Of a stretch of 64,000 bases of DNA, positions 44,684 through 54,569 are shown piece by piece. The stretch's first letter is position 1. Every line of letters starts with the position of its first letter. This DNA comes from an uncultured Verrucomicrobiales bacterium (GTDB lineage: Bacteria > Verrucomicrobiota > Verrucomicrobiia > Verrucomicrobiales > Akkermansiaceae). The stretch is taken from positions 62,001 through 126,000 of the forward strand of contig CAMQZC010000002.1 of NCBI GenBank assembly GCA_947039485.1, read 5' to 3'. A program made the translations under genes and the position numbers. The notes beneath the pieces are model-generated. The model made no database searches. It had not been told where the DNA came from and saw only the letters and a list, made by a program, of their open reading frames with translations.

Positions 44684-46208
44684 TAAAAGGTATCAGCTTT
44701 ATTTTAATCTAGCTGCAAGTCTTATCTCTTTGGTCTTTGGCCTAGGTGTAAATTTCTTTCTTTCTCCATATATAGTAAGAACATTAGGGGTTGAGGCCAA
44801 TGGATTCGTCGCGCTAGCTGGCAATTTCATTATGTTTGCCAGCTTAATCACAATTGCGCTCAACTCAATGGCAGGACGATTTATTGCGATTGCATATCAC
44901 CAGAATGATTTCGACAAAGCAAATAAATACTATACTACTACCATTATTGGCAACCTCGTCATTATTGGCACGCTCATACTACCATCTATCTTTTTTGTAT
45001 ATCATCTAGAATCTTTTATCAACATAGAAAAAGACATCGTTAATGTCAGATTTTTATTCGCTCTTAGCTTTTTGAATTTTTTCATTAGTCAGCTTTTTAG
45101 TATTTTTAGCGTTGCAACATTCATCACGAATAAATTACACATCATCAGCACTATAACAGTCTGCAGAACAATAGTTAATGCCTTATTAATCACGTTGTTA
45201 TTCACCCTATTTGTTCCTAAAATATATTATACGGTGCTAGTTGCAACTTTCCTAGCTCTACTAAATGGCGTAGCCATTTGGCAAATTAAAAACGTCTTAT
45301 CTAGTAATTTAAAATTCGAGAAATCAAACTTTAGATTCTCTCACTTAAAAACGATTCTAGCCTCGGGCATATGGAATACGATCAACCAAGCAGGTCATTT
45401 ATTAATGACTGGCTCTGATCTAATTATAGCTAATATCTTTATTAATCCCGTACAAATGGGGATTTTAGCAATAGCTAAAACAGCACCTACCCAAATCATC
45501 GCTCTTGGCCATACCGTCAACTATAACTTCAGCCCTAATTTAACAGAATTATACGCCAAAAATGATACAGCCGCTCTTCTGATTGAGTTAAAATCAGCAA
45601 TGAAGATATCCAGTATATTCATGTCCATCCCGGTCATGGTCTTCTGCGTATTTGGGCAATCATTTTACCAACTTTGGATGCCTAGTTTAGATGCACATGT
45701 TTTACTTATCCTATCAATTCTAACCTGCCTCACATTCATCCCTGCATCGGGTACACACGTACTCTACAATGTCTTTACCGTTAAAAACAAGCTTACATTC
45801 AACTCCATTACTTTTTTAATTAATGGCGTGATTAACGTGATTCTCATGTACTTGTTACTTAAATATAGCAATCTTGGAATATATGCTATCGCAGGAGTGA
45901 GCTCTACAACAACGATTATAAGACTTATTTGCTTCACTCTCCCATATACGGCTAAGTTATTAGAACTCCCTTGGTATATCTTTTACTGGGATATACTTAT
46001 TTCACTTTTGTGCGCAGCTGTATGCCTAGTCACGTCCCTGTTCTTCAGCTGGCTGCTAGATCCATCAACCTGGCTAGAGCTTACAGGAGCAGTCATGATA
46101 GCTTGTCTACTCAGTCTGCTTATCCAGTTGGTCATATTATCAAGCAAAACCGAACGCGCTAGAATTTTTCAAAAAATAACTTCGCGCAATCGATCTAAAT
46201 CACTTTAA
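44667..46208 (+). CDS. Wzx-type polysaccharide flippase
   Basis: A 513-residue membrane protein with 12-14 hydrophobic helices. It begins LYFNLAASLISLVFGLGVNFFLSPYIVRTLGVEANGFVAL, the typical Wzx/PST start, and later has WNTINQAGHLLMTGSDLIIANIF, the usual middle repeat. It would flip undecaprenyl-linked repeat units to the periplasm. The flippase and an EpsG-like polymerase (55,571) together suggest a Wzy-dependent pathway. It overlaps the preceding gene by 17 bases, so translation is coupled. Confidence 0.9.
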   Translation: MTPTNNKRYQLYFNLAASLISLVFGLGVNFFLSPYIVRTLGVEANGFVALAGNFIMFASLITIALNSMAGRFIAIAYHQNDFDKANKYYTTTIIGNLVIIGTLILPSIFFVYHLESFINIEKDIVNVRFLFALSFLNFFISQLFSIFSVATFITNKLHIISTITVCRTIVNALLITLLFTLFVPKIYYTVLVATFLALLNGVAIWQIKNVLSSNLKFEKSNFRFSHLKTILASGIWNTINQAGHLLMTGSDLIIANIFINPVQMGILAIAKTAPTQIIALGHTVNYNFSPNLTELYAKNDTAALLIELKSAMKISSIFMSIPVMVFCVFGQSFYQLWMPSLDAHVLLILSILTCLTFIPASGTHVLYNVFTVKNKLTFNSITFLINGVINVILMYLLLKYSNLGIYAIAGVSSTTTIIRLICFTLPYTAKLLELPWYIFYWDILISLLCAAVCLVTSLFFSWLLDPSTWLELTGAVMIACLLSLLIQLVILSSKTERARIFQKITSRNRSKSL

Positions 46209-46259
46209 TACCGATATAAATTCCGCAATAAAAAAGACTTACACACCAACTCAACACCT

Positions 46260-47405
46260 ATGGATAAAATTAAAAAATTAATACTAATAGCGGTCCCAAT
46301 GTCTATATGCAACTTTAGATGCCAGTACTGCTATCTCACTCACAGAAGTGAATACTACCAAAACAAACAACCAAACTACCAATACTCGCCAGAGCATGTG
46401 GCGAAGGCATTATCAAAAGAGCGATTAGGAGGGGTTGCATATGTAAACCTCTGTGCTGATGGTGAAACCCTATTAGCCAAGGATATCACAAAATATACGC
46501 ATGAACTACTCAAAGAGGGTCATTACATTGAATTTGTTACGAACTTGAGCGTTACGAAAATTTTGGACGAAATACTTTCCTGGGATACAGAGCTACTTAA
46601 CCGTCTCGAATTCAAATGCTCATTCCATTACTTACAGCTCAAGGAAAAAAACCTACTGGATACATTCTCTAATAATGTCAAGAAAATTTGGGCAGCTGGA
46701 GCATCGGCAAATATTGAAACAACCCCTCACGATGAATTAATCCCCTATATTGATGAACTTAAGAAATTCGCCCTAAAGAACTTCGGGGCTCTTCCTCATC
46801 TCACGATTGCACGCAACGATGATACGGATAACATCGAATACCTTACTAATTTACCAATGGCAGAGTATGATGAAATATGGTCTACCTTTGGATCTACCTT
46901 TTGGGAATTCAAAAAAACCTTCTTCACGAAGAAACAAGAACAATTTTGCTATGCTGGCGAATGGAGCCTCTATGTAAACTTGGCAACTGGCAATGCTAAT
47001 CAATGCTACGTATCGCGAATCACTCAAAACATCTTCGAAGACTTGAGCAAGCCTATTAATTTCAAACCAATTGGCCGTTGCTTATTACCCCATTGCTACA
47101 ATGGACACTCGTTACTCTCATTAGGCTGCATACCGCAGTTTGATCAAGCGAGGTATGGAGATATACGAAACCGTATCAAACTGGATGAATCTCAATGGCT
47201 ACAACCTAAGCTCAAAAATTTCTTTAACACTAGGTTAGAAGAAAGCAATACTCGTTTGGATCCGAAGACTGAGAATGATATCATAAGGAAGTTCAAGCGA
47301 CAGGAACAGCTAGCTGCTCTGAACCCCGTCAATCTCGCCAAAAGGATTGTCGGAAAAAAAGGGGTCGATTGTATCAAAAAAATTATAAGGCATAAAAACG
47401 CTTAA
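46260..47405 (+). CDS. Radical SAM protein in the glycan locus
   Basis: A 381-residue radical SAM enzyme. CNFRCQYCY gives the CxxxCxxC cluster motif about 20 residues in, and LCADGETLL corresponds to the SAM-binding GGE motif. The remainder reads as a partial TIM barrel (VTNLSVTKIL, LEFKCSFHYLQLKEK, ASANIETTPHDELIPYI). Extra cysteines follow at EQFCYAGE, NQCYVS, CLLPHCYNGHS and LGCIPQ, arranged like an additional iron-sulfur or zinc site. Substrate is unknown. Possible roles are sugar epimerisation, dehydration or methylation, but no C-terminal SPASM sequence is clear enough to claim. Confidence 0.8.
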   Translation: MDKIKKLILIAVPMSICNFRCQYCYLTHRSEYYQNKQPNYQYSPEHVAKALSKERLGGVAYVNLCADGETLLAKDITKYTHELLKEGHYIEFVTNLSVTKILDEILSWDTELLNRLEFKCSFHYLQLKEKNLLDTFSNNVKKIWAAGASANIETTPHDELIPYIDELKKFALKNFGALPHLTIARNDDTDNIEYLTNLPMAEYDEIWSTFGSTFWEFKKTFFTKKQEQFCYAGEWSLYVNLATGNANQCYVSRITQNIFEDLSKPINFKPIGRCLLPHCYNGHSLLSLGCIPQFDQARYGDIRNRIKLDESQWLQPKLKNFFNTRLEESNTRLDPKTENDIIRKFKRQEQLAALNPVNLAKRIVGKKGVDCIKKIIRHKNA

Positions 47406-47633
47406 ATTTAAAACGTTTATCCCTAACCCGTCGATGGAAACTCTAAATTTCATGCTTAACAGAATTGCTATAAAAGACCCTAGTATTAGCATTAAAGATA
47501 TTTCCCGATATTTATAAAAAATAAATTTTAGACGCGTTTTTCTATTAAGCCTAAAATCTGCATGCCAAAGAATACGGTCAGGTCTATCAAATTTATATTA
47601 CAACGATAAATACGTCAGGCTAGAAGCTTGCCC

Positions 47634-47750
47634 ATGATCCAAATTAAAGACCAAACACAATGTACAGGGTCTAACGTATGCGTTCAAGTACACCTCTTCA
47701 TTAATCAATATGAGAGCCACGAGAAGCACTTCACGCCTATGCCACAATAA
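47634..47750 (+). pseudogene. Relic of an FrhB-like ferredoxin-type N-terminus
   Basis: ATG 47634 opens a 38-codon frame, MIQIKDQTQCTGSNVCVQV, that aligns from residue 1 with the intact protein at 48,846 (MIKLKTKQDCCGCEACIQI). Cys at 10 and 16 are kept; Cys13 is Ser and Cys20 is His, which destroys the cluster site. The frame then ends. Apart from this relic, the 355-base gap 47,406-47,760 is AT-rich with no gene. Confidence 0.7.
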
Positions 47751-47763
47751 ACACTAATAAGTG

Positions 47764-48831
47764 ATGAATCATACAACCAACAATCAACAACCACAATGTT
47801 CATATATTGTGCCCGTCTATAACGGAGAAACATATCTCGAAGAGTGTCTAGATAGCATACTTCGACAAACTGCTAATGATTTTGAAATTATACTGATCAA
47901 TGATGGCAGCACCGATACATCTGCTGCCATCTGTTATGACTATGCACAAAAAGATTCACGAATCAGAGTTATCCATCAGGCCAATGCAGGCGTGGCTGCC
48001 AGCAGAAACCTTGGTATCGAACTTGCTAAGGGCGAATATTTATGCTTCATCGACTCAGATGATATCATAGCCTCCACGTTTTTCGAATCGCTCTACAACG
48101 CACAATGCGAACACAAGGTAGATGTAAGCATCACAAAATTCTACCGTTTTAATAAAAACGGGATGAATAAAACAGCAAATAAACTAAATGATGGTTACTA
48201 CGAGAAAGAACTCCTACACGAGCACTGCTTATGCAGAGTGGCATCATTAGATAAAAACCTAGGTTCAGTCGATATATTTTTCTTTGGTTTTGGCGGCATT
48301 CTTTATAAGAGAAAAAAAATCAAAGATTTAAACATTAAATTCCCCCCATGTATACGGTATGAAGATACGCTCTTCCTCATGGACTATTTGCTCAGCTGTG
48401 AAAACGCCTATATTTTGCATGATTCCTTATACGGTTATCGCACTAATCCAACATCATCAATGAACGCACTGCGTACTCTTGACTTTGCAGATTTAAAAAT
48501 CCAATTTCAAGGTATTGCTCAATTAGCAGATAAACATAAGTTATCAGTGAGTGCTCAGCTAGAACAACGTATAGCTGGCCTCAAAAACCGCTATTTATAT
48601 GATGCTAGCATTATTCTTTCTAAATACCCTTTATTCCCAGATACAACGATTTCTTTTGAATACGCCCATTCTCATGCGCAAGAACTACGTTTATTCTATG
48701 CAGATTCATTTAGATATCTATCCCTAAGCAAAAGAATTAAGGTAGAATTACTTTTATTGGTTTATAATGTAAGGTTAATGTATAAATTATACTTTTATTT
48801 AAAGAGAAATAAAATCACACACAAGAACTAA
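47764..48831 (+). CDS. Family 2 glycosyltransferase
   Basis: A 355-residue GT-A enzyme. The N-terminal domain shows YIVPVYNGETYLEECLDSIL, ILINDGSTDTS, NAGVAASRNLGIELAKG and the DXD-type FIDSDD. The C-terminal half is helical and variable (IRYEDTLFLMDYLLSC) and sets acceptor choice. GTG 47761 directly precedes the ATG and could be used. It would add one sugar to the lipid-linked repeat unit in the cytoplasm. The FrhB-like gene follows 14 bases later. Confidence 0.9.
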   Translation: MNHTTNNQQPQCSYIVPVYNGETYLEECLDSILRQTANDFEIILINDGSTDTSAAICYDYAQKDSRIRVIHQANAGVAASRNLGIELAKGEYLCFIDSDDIIASTFFESLYNAQCEHKVDVSITKFYRFNKNGMNKTANKLNDGYYEKELLHEHCLCRVASLDKNLGSVDIFFFGFGGILYKRKKIKDLNIKFPPCIRYEDTLFLMDYLLSCENAYILHDSLYGYRTNPTSSMNALRTLDFADLKIQFQGIAQLADKHKLSVSAQLEQRIAGLKNRYLYDASIILSKYPLFPDTTISFEYAHSHAQELRLFYADSFRYLSLSKRIKVELLLLVYNVRLMYKLYFYLKRNKITHKN

Positions 48832-48845
48832 ACAATTTTTCTGCA

Positions 48846-50024
48846 ATGATAAAGCTAAAAACAAAACAAGACTGCTGTGGCTGTGAAGCTTGCATACAAA
48901 TCTGCCCAAAGAACGCGCTATCAGCACGTGCAGATTGTGAGGGTTTTTTGTATCCATCGCTAGATCTCAGCAATTGTATCGATTGTGGTCTATGCGAGAG
49001 AGTATGCCCTGTTATTAATCAATCCGCCCCCCGTATTCCCTTAGCCGTATATGCCGCTAAAAACGCAAATACTTCGATTCGAGACAATAGCTCTTCTGGT
49101 GGTATTTTTACACTTATCGCAGAACAAATCATTCGAGAAAATGGTGTTGTCTTTGGCGCAAAATTCGATGAGAACTGGAATGTGATACACGCGGCTACAG
49201 AAAATATCGAAGGATTAGTTGCCTTCCGCGGCTCTAAATATGTCCAGAGTAAGATAGGAAACAGCTATAAAGAAGTAGCCACATACCTCAAAATAAAAAG
49301 AAAAGTGTTATTTACAGGGACGCCCTGTCAGATTTCAGGCTTAATGCATTTCCTTCGGAAAAAGGATGAGAATCTTCTTACACTTGAGGTCATCTGTCAT
49401 GGTGTCCCTAGTCCAGGAGTATGGGCAAGCTACCTATCCGAACTCTGCAAACAACACAACCAAACATCACCAGCTAAGCTATTCCATCAAATAAACTTCA
49501 GAGACAAAAGTCAGGGCTGGAAAAAATTCAGTCTCAAAATCACAAATCATACCGATAGTCCGAATGAGGTATTCCTTTGTGAGCGATTTGAGCGCAACAT
49601 ATTTATGCAAGGCTTTCTCTCCGATCTTTTCTTAAGACCATCCTGCCATTACTGCCCTGCAAAAGCATTTTCAAGTCAAAGCGATATTTCCTTAGCTGAT
49701 TTTTGGGGGATTGAGAATCTACGACCTGACATCGATGATGATAGAGGGGTCAGCCAAGTTTCAATTAATACAGAAAAAGGCATGAGATACTATGAATCCA
49801 CACAGCTTGAATCAATTCAGGTCGAGCAGACTACACTTCAATCGGCTGTTTATAAATCAAGTTCCCCTCACCCTCTACGAAAGAAATTTTTCAGACAATA
49901 TTCAAGCAATGCTAAAACAGTTTCGGCCATCATCTTAAAAAATCTCAGATTGAATTTTATGGAAAGGCAACTTTTTAGAGTTAAGCGCGTTTTGGTAAAA
50001 ATTGGCTTTAATATAAAATTTTAA
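48846..50024 (+). CDS. FrhB-like iron-sulfur protein (coenzyme F420 hydrogenase beta-subunit family)
   Basis: A 392-residue protein with two ferredoxin-type 4Fe-4S motifs at its start: CCGCEACIQICP (Cys 10, 13, 16, 20) and CIDCGLCERVCP. The FrhB/FdhB N- and C-terminal domains follow, with SSSGGIFTLIAEQIIREN, GSKYVQSKIGNSY, FTGTPCQISGL, EVICHGVPSP and CHYCPAKAFSSQSDISLADFWG. Members in polysaccharide loci regularly pair with pyruvyl transferases, as here (next gene, 3 bases later). Their exact redox role in glycan synthesis is not known; F420 itself need not be involved. Confidence 0.88.
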   Translation: MIKLKTKQDCCGCEACIQICPKNALSARADCEGFLYPSLDLSNCIDCGLCERVCPVINQSAPRIPLAVYAAKNANTSIRDNSSSGGIFTLIAEQIIRENGVVFGAKFDENWNVIHAATENIEGLVAFRGSKYVQSKIGNSYKEVATYLKIKRKVLFTGTPCQISGLMHFLRKKDENLLTLEVICHGVPSPGVWASYLSELCKQHNQTSPAKLFHQINFRDKSQGWKKFSLKITNHTDSPNEVFLCERFERNIFMQGFLSDLFLRPSCHYCPAKAFSSQSDISLADFWGIENLRPDIDDDRGVSQVSINTEKGMRYYESTQLESIQVEQTTLQSAVYKSSSPHPLRKKFFRQYSSNAKTVSAIILKNLRLNFMERQLFRVKRVLVKIGFNIKF

Positions 50025-50027
50025 GTT

Positions 50028-51149
50028 ATGAATATTCTTATTTTGACCCATCACCTCGGCATGAATTATGGTTGCCTTCTGCAAGCTTATGCGCTGCAAC
50101 AGGTACTAGTACGCATGAAGCATCAGGCAGTAACCGATCGATTCAGCGCCGAGTACGAAGTTTCGCTATCGACCTCATATAAAATGAGAATTTCAGCCAG
50201 CAAAACTCTATTCCAAGCTCAAAAGTTATGCCCATGGAAACGGCCTCAATTTATCATCGGGCATAAAATCAGTCATTTTATTAACGAGCACATCAATACT
50301 ATTGATTTTTTCCGGGCTCGCAATAGTCCTAACCTTAAAGCTCTAAAAAAATTCGATGCAATCATTGTTGGTAGCGATCAGGTATGGCGAGCATTGTACA
50401 AAGACCCCTTGATTTATTTCTTAAAGTTCGCGCAAGATTCCAACATTAAAAAAATAGCGTATGCAGCCTCCTTTGGGGTTGATCACTGGGATGAGTATTC
50501 TGATTCAGTCACGGAAGAATGCAGATGTTTAGCTAGCAAATTCACAGGCATCTCAGTACGAGAAGATTCTGGCGTCGAGTTGTGTAAAAAGCACCTACTT
50601 GCGGAGTCGACACATGTTCTCGACCCCACTTTATTACTAGAATCAAGCGATTATAATAAGCTCATCGAGGATGAAGGCTTTGCTCCTTTAGCAAATTCAA
50701 TGATGTGCTATATTCTTGATTCGTCTAATGAAAAGCAAGTCGTCATCAATCACGTGGCCTCAAGTCTCAATCTTGAGCCTCTTGAAATAATGCCTAAAGA
50801 AACTTACGGCGTAGATTCGAGCTCCATCGATGATTGCACCTATCCCTCAGTATCCGCATGGCTTCGTGGTTTTCGCGATGCAAAGTTTGTGATAACAGAT
50901 TCATTTCACGGAACCGTATTTGCGATTATATTCAATGTGCCTTTCATTGCAATAGTGAATAAAAAGCGCGGCGCGGCGCGCTTTAGCTCTCTTCTAAAAA
51001 TGTTTAACCTTGAGCATCGGCTCATCTACTCAGCTGACGAGATAAATGATGATATTCTCGGTGAGGTTGATTTTGAATCCGTCAATAAAATAAAAAAACA
51101 ATGGTATAATAAATCAATAGAGTTCCTACGCTCATCGCTCTCAAATTAA
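50028..51149 (+). CDS. Polysaccharide pyruvyl transferase family protein
   Basis: A 373-residue GT-B-like protein. ILTHHLGMNYGCLLQAYALQQVL starts the family, with FDAIIVGSDQVW, IAYAASFGVDHW, SVREDSGVELCKKH, HVLDPTLLL and the C-terminal ARFVIT-type segment AKFVITDSFHGTVFAIIF. The enzyme transfers pyruvate from PEP as a ketal onto a sugar. It follows the FrhB-like gene by 3 bases, a pairing common in capsule loci. It is distinct from the fused domain in the gene at 42,629. Confidence 0.88.
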   Translation: MNILILTHHLGMNYGCLLQAYALQQVLVRMKHQAVTDRFSAEYEVSLSTSYKMRISASKTLFQAQKLCPWKRPQFIIGHKISHFINEHINTIDFFRARNSPNLKALKKFDAIIVGSDQVWRALYKDPLIYFLKFAQDSNIKKIAYAASFGVDHWDEYSDSVTEECRCLASKFTGISVREDSGVELCKKHLLAESTHVLDPTLLLESSDYNKLIEDEGFAPLANSMMCYILDSSNEKQVVINHVASSLNLEPLEIMPKETYGVDSSSIDDCTYPSVSAWLRGFRDAKFVITDSFHGTVFAIIFNVPFIAIVNKKRGAARFSSLLKMFNLEHRLIYSADEINDDILGEVDFESVNKIKKQWYNKSIEFLRSSLSN

Positions 51150-51170
51150 TACTATATAGTCTTTATTAAT

Positions 51171-52214
51171 ATGTCTGATAAATTAGTTACAATCATTAGT
51201 GGTGCTTATAATGTCGCTCAATATCTTGAGAAGGGCTTGGGCTGCATCCTCAATCAAAGCTACCGCAATCTCGAAATTATTCTCATCAATGATGGGTCAA
51301 CGGACCATACAGCTGACCTTTGTGACCAACTCCAAGCATCAGATGCAAGAATACGCGTTATACACCAGCATAATCAAGGTATAGCGGCAGTAAAGCACTT
51401 GGGGCTATCTCAAGCCAAGGGGGAGTACGTGTGGTTTTATGATGTGGATGATGAATGCAGCACTCAGCTCATCGAAAAATGTGTCAACTGGATGGAAGAA
51501 TTAGCCGTTGATCTAGTCATTTTTGGCTTTACGGTCAAGGTAAACAGCACCAATTTGAGTGAGTCTATTCGTTATCGAGAGCAGCTCATCGAATCGAATG
51601 AAATTCTCAAAAGCGCCTACCATGAGCTTTTTATTGATGCTAGGCATGGAAATGGGTTCAACTGGAACAAATTCTACCGAAAATCCTTTCTCGATGCGCA
51701 GCACTGCCAATTCCTCAGCGGTATCAACCTACAGGAAGATGAGACATTCAATATCCAACTCTACCCCCATTTAGAGCGATGCTACATCTCATCGGACTGC
51801 TTATATGAGTACATCTTTTATCGAAACGGCAATAGTGGCGGTAGGTACATTCCTACAAGATTCCATATCACGAAGACCGTACATGCCAAGCAAATAGAGT
51901 TTGCCAAGAAATGGGGGATATACAATCAACTTTTCATAAATGCTACCGAAGAGCGATTCTTGCGCGGTATTTTTGCTATTATTATCAATAATGTTTTCCA
52001 TTCAGATAACAAGTCATCACTACGAATTAAACTACAATCAATCAAAGCGATTTTAGCCGACGAGAATGTTGTTCATTGCATTCAACAGAACAGGATAATG
52101 CCAAAATCACGACATGAGCAATTTGCTTCCTCTCTATTTGCTCATCGACATATTTTATTGATATACCTCTACAGCATCACCATAAGAAAAATTCGCGCTA
52201 TGAAGACTCGCTGA
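51171..52214 (+). CDS. Family 2 glycosyltransferase
   Basis: A 347-residue GT-A enzyme with TIISGAYNVAQYLEKGLGCIL, IILINDGSTDHTADLC, HQHNQGIAAVKHLGLSQAKG and VWFYDVDDE. The usual FIDSDD motif is YDVDDE here, with the metal-binding acidic pair kept. EDETFNIQLYPHLERC lies in the region of the catalytic base. The C-terminal part is basic and helical. It is in the same direction and AT-rich style as its neighbours. Confidence 0.87.
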   Translation: MSDKLVTIISGAYNVAQYLEKGLGCILNQSYRNLEIILINDGSTDHTADLCDQLQASDARIRVIHQHNQGIAAVKHLGLSQAKGEYVWFYDVDDECSTQLIEKCVNWMEELAVDLVIFGFTVKVNSTNLSESIRYREQLIESNEILKSAYHELFIDARHGNGFNWNKFYRKSFLDAQHCQFLSGINLQEDETFNIQLYPHLERCYISSDCLYEYIFYRNGNSGGRYIPTRFHITKTVHAKQIEFAKKWGIYNQLFINATEERFLRGIFAIIINNVFHSDNKSSLRIKLQSIKAILADENVVHCIQQNRIMPKSRHEQFASSLFAHRHILLIYLYSITIRKIRAMKTR

Positions 52215-52340
52215 TATCAAAAAAATCAGAGAAAATAAATTTCATGAGTGCTTACTCGTATTATTCTGCTATAATCAGACTAAGCGATCCTCCCCTTAAT
52301 GTACTTACAACAAACGAAAAACTCACTCAAATTAAATACT

Positions 52341-53333
52341 ATGAATACCCACAGCTTTAAGTATAGCGTAGCCATCCGAACATTAGGAACCGCAGGGGAA
52401 ATGTACCAGAAGGAACTGGACAGCTTGATGAAGCAAACAATCCCTCCTTCCCAAATTATTGTCTACATAGCTGAGGGCTACCCCATTCCAAAAGAAACTG
52501 TAGGAGTAGAAAAATACGTTTATGTACCCAAAGGGATGATTGCTCAAAGAGCGCTACCCTATGATGAAATAGATAGCGACTATGTACTTCTATTAGATGA
52601 TGATTGCTATCTAGCACCTTCATCAGTTGAGACGCTATATTCTTCCATGCAAAATGCGGGTGGAGGAGACTGCATTGCAGTAGATGCCTTTCAAGACCAC
52701 AAAATGAGCAAATTTGCCAAGATTAGAACCCTGCTATCTAGCAGCGTCTCACCACGCAAGGATGACAATTGGGCTTTCAAGATTAGATGTTCTGGTGCAT
52801 CGTCTTATAATAACGCCCCCTCTAGAAGCCTTTATCTGACACAATCTGCCGCAGGACTTTGCGCCTTATGGAAACTTGAAAGCTTACGCAATATTCATTT
52901 CGAAGATGAATTATGGATGGATCAATTCAGCTATCCAGCAGGAGAAGACCAAATTATGTTCAACAAGGCTTATAAAAATGGAGCACGCATTTGGCTACAT
53001 TATGACGCGGGGGTTACTCATTTAGATGCTGGAGTATCCCGAAAGAATACTTCCTACCATCTCACAAAACGAAGAGATTCTGCCGCTCTGCAATTCATTA
53101 TCTGGTATAGAAGCTGCTACAACATTCCATCTAGCAACATCCTGAGCAAACTTCTTAGCATCTGCGCCTACAGCCTACGTTTTCTTATAAGCACCAATGC
53201 CCAACTCATCTTTTCCGTCTGCAAGTTTGATTTCTCTCTCATTGTCGGATATTTATCAGGTAATATCAGAGGACTACGCTACATCTTATCCAATAGGTAT
53301 AAGGACATCCCTCCTTTCATCATTTCTAAATAA
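52341..53333 (+). CDS. Glycosyltransferase, GT-A fold (family 2-like)
   Basis: The start is placed at ATG 52341, since the fold begins there (KYSVAIRTLGTAGEMYQKELDSLMKQTIPPSQIIVY); the frame opens 14 codons earlier. The 330-residue protein has DSDYVLLLDDDCYLAP as the nucleotide-sugar and metal site and SYPAGEDQIMFNKAYKNGARIW as the acceptor-side acidic region. It lacks the classic DDGS motif. The end is hydrophobic or membrane-associated (FLISTNAQLIFSVCKF). Sugar specificity is unknown. Confidence 0.8.
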   Translation: MNTHSFKYSVAIRTLGTAGEMYQKELDSLMKQTIPPSQIIVYIAEGYPIPKETVGVEKYVYVPKGMIAQRALPYDEIDSDYVLLLDDDCYLAPSSVETLYSSMQNAGGGDCIAVDAFQDHKMSKFAKIRTLLSSSVSPRKDDNWAFKIRCSGASSYNNAPSRSLYLTQSAAGLCALWKLESLRNIHFEDELWMDQFSYPAGEDQIMFNKAYKNGARIWLHYDAGVTHLDAGVSRKNTSYHLTKRRDSAALQFIIWYRSCYNIPSSNILSKLLSICAYSLRFLISTNAQLIFSVCKFDFSLIVGYLSGNIRGLRYILSNRYKDIPPFIISK

Positions 53334-53363
53334 AAACAAGCTAATATAACCTATCTATCCTTC

Positions 53364-54569
53364 ATGAAAAAGCGAATTTTCATTACAATCCATTATATGG
53401 AAATTGGAGGCGCAGAAATAAGCCTCATAGGTCTACTTGATACGATTGACTACAGTCTCTATGATGTAGACCTCTTTATCTACAGTCACCAAGGTGAACT
53501 CATGAAGCTCATTCCTGCACAGGTTAACCTCCTGCCACAAATGGATGAGTACGCCTGTATTGAGCAACCTATCAGCAGAGTTATTAGAAAAGGATACTAT
53601 CGCATCGTATGGGCGAGACTCAAAGCAAAACTCCAATATCGAGCATATAAAAAGAAAATGAATCCCATAGACCATCACGCTATCTGGGACTATATCAGTG
53701 AGAACATCACGCCCGTCCTGCCTTCTCTTGAGCATCTGGGCAAATATGACTTTGCTATTAGCTTTTTAGCGCTACATAGCGTTGTAAGAGAGAAAGTTCA
53801 CGCCAAGAAGAAAATTGCTTGGATTCACACTGACTATACTCAAGTGAGTGTGAATGCGCCGCTGCAACTCCCCGTTTGGAGTAGTTATGATTATATCGCC
53901 TCAATATCAGATGATGTCAGCTCAACATTTTGCAAGATTTATCCATCGCTGAAAAATAAGTTGGTCCTAATCGAAAACATTCTATCGCCAACCTTTGTAC
54001 GAACTAGAGCTGAAGAGCAAATCGATTGGGGTGAGATACCCATTGTAGAAGGCAAAATCAAGTTCCTTTCAGTGGGACGCTATTCCCCCCAAAAAAACTT
54101 TTATAATGTGCCTGATATTGCGTGTAAACTACGAGCATTAGGCTTACACTTTTGTTGGTACATCATCGGCTATGGTGGTGATGAAGAGCTCATCGAGAGT
54201 AAAATCAAGGAAGCCCACATGGAAGAGCATGTCGTCTTATTAGGTAAGAAGAGCAATCCCTACCCCTATATGAAAGCCTGCGACGTCTACATCCAGCCTT
54301 CCCGCTATGAAGGGAAATCTGTTACAGTGCGTGAAGCGCAGATGCTTCACAAGCCCGTTATCGTCACCAACTACCCCACAGCAAGCAGCCAAATCAAACA
54401 CGAGCTTGATGGTGTCATTGTACCTCTTGAAAATAATGGCTGTGCTCAAGGGATTTATGATTTTATCTGCGACAAAGATTTACAAGCTACAATTATCGCA
54501 TACTTGAAAGAAAATGATTTTGGCAATGAGAAGGAAATTCAAAAGATATACAACCTTATAAAAGCATGA
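53364..54569 (+). CDS. Family 4-like glycosyltransferase (GT-B)
   Basis: A 401-residue GT-B enzyme. The N-terminal acceptor domain starts ITIHYMEIGGAEISLIGLLD, a typical glycine loop. The donor domain has IKFLSVGRYSPQKNFYNVPDIA, YIIGYGGDEELIESKI, VVLLGKKSNPYPYMKACDVYIQPSRYEGKSVTVREAQMLHKPVI, with the two-Glu EX7E-type motif (E in YEGKSVTVRE). It would retain anomeric configuration. Its stop overlaps the start of a truncated acyltransferase frame (ATGA). Confidence 0.9.
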   Translation: MKKRIFITIHYMEIGGAEISLIGLLDTIDYSLYDVDLFIYSHQGELMKLIPAQVNLLPQMDEYACIEQPISRVIRKGYYRIVWARLKAKLQYRAYKKKMNPIDHHAIWDYISENITPVLPSLEHLGKYDFAISFLALHSVVREKVHAKKKIAWIHTDYTQVSVNAPLQLPVWSSYDYIASISDDVSSTFCKIYPSLKNKLVLIENILSPTFVRTRAEEQIDWGEIPIVEGKIKFLSVGRYSPQKNFYNVPDIACKLRALGLHFCWYIIGYGGDEELIESKIKEAHMEEHVVLLGKKSNPYPYMKACDVYIQPSRYEGKSVTVREAQMLHKPVIVTNYPTASSQIKHELDGVIVPLENNGCAQGIYDFICDKDLQATIIAYLKENDFGNEKEIQKIYNLIKA

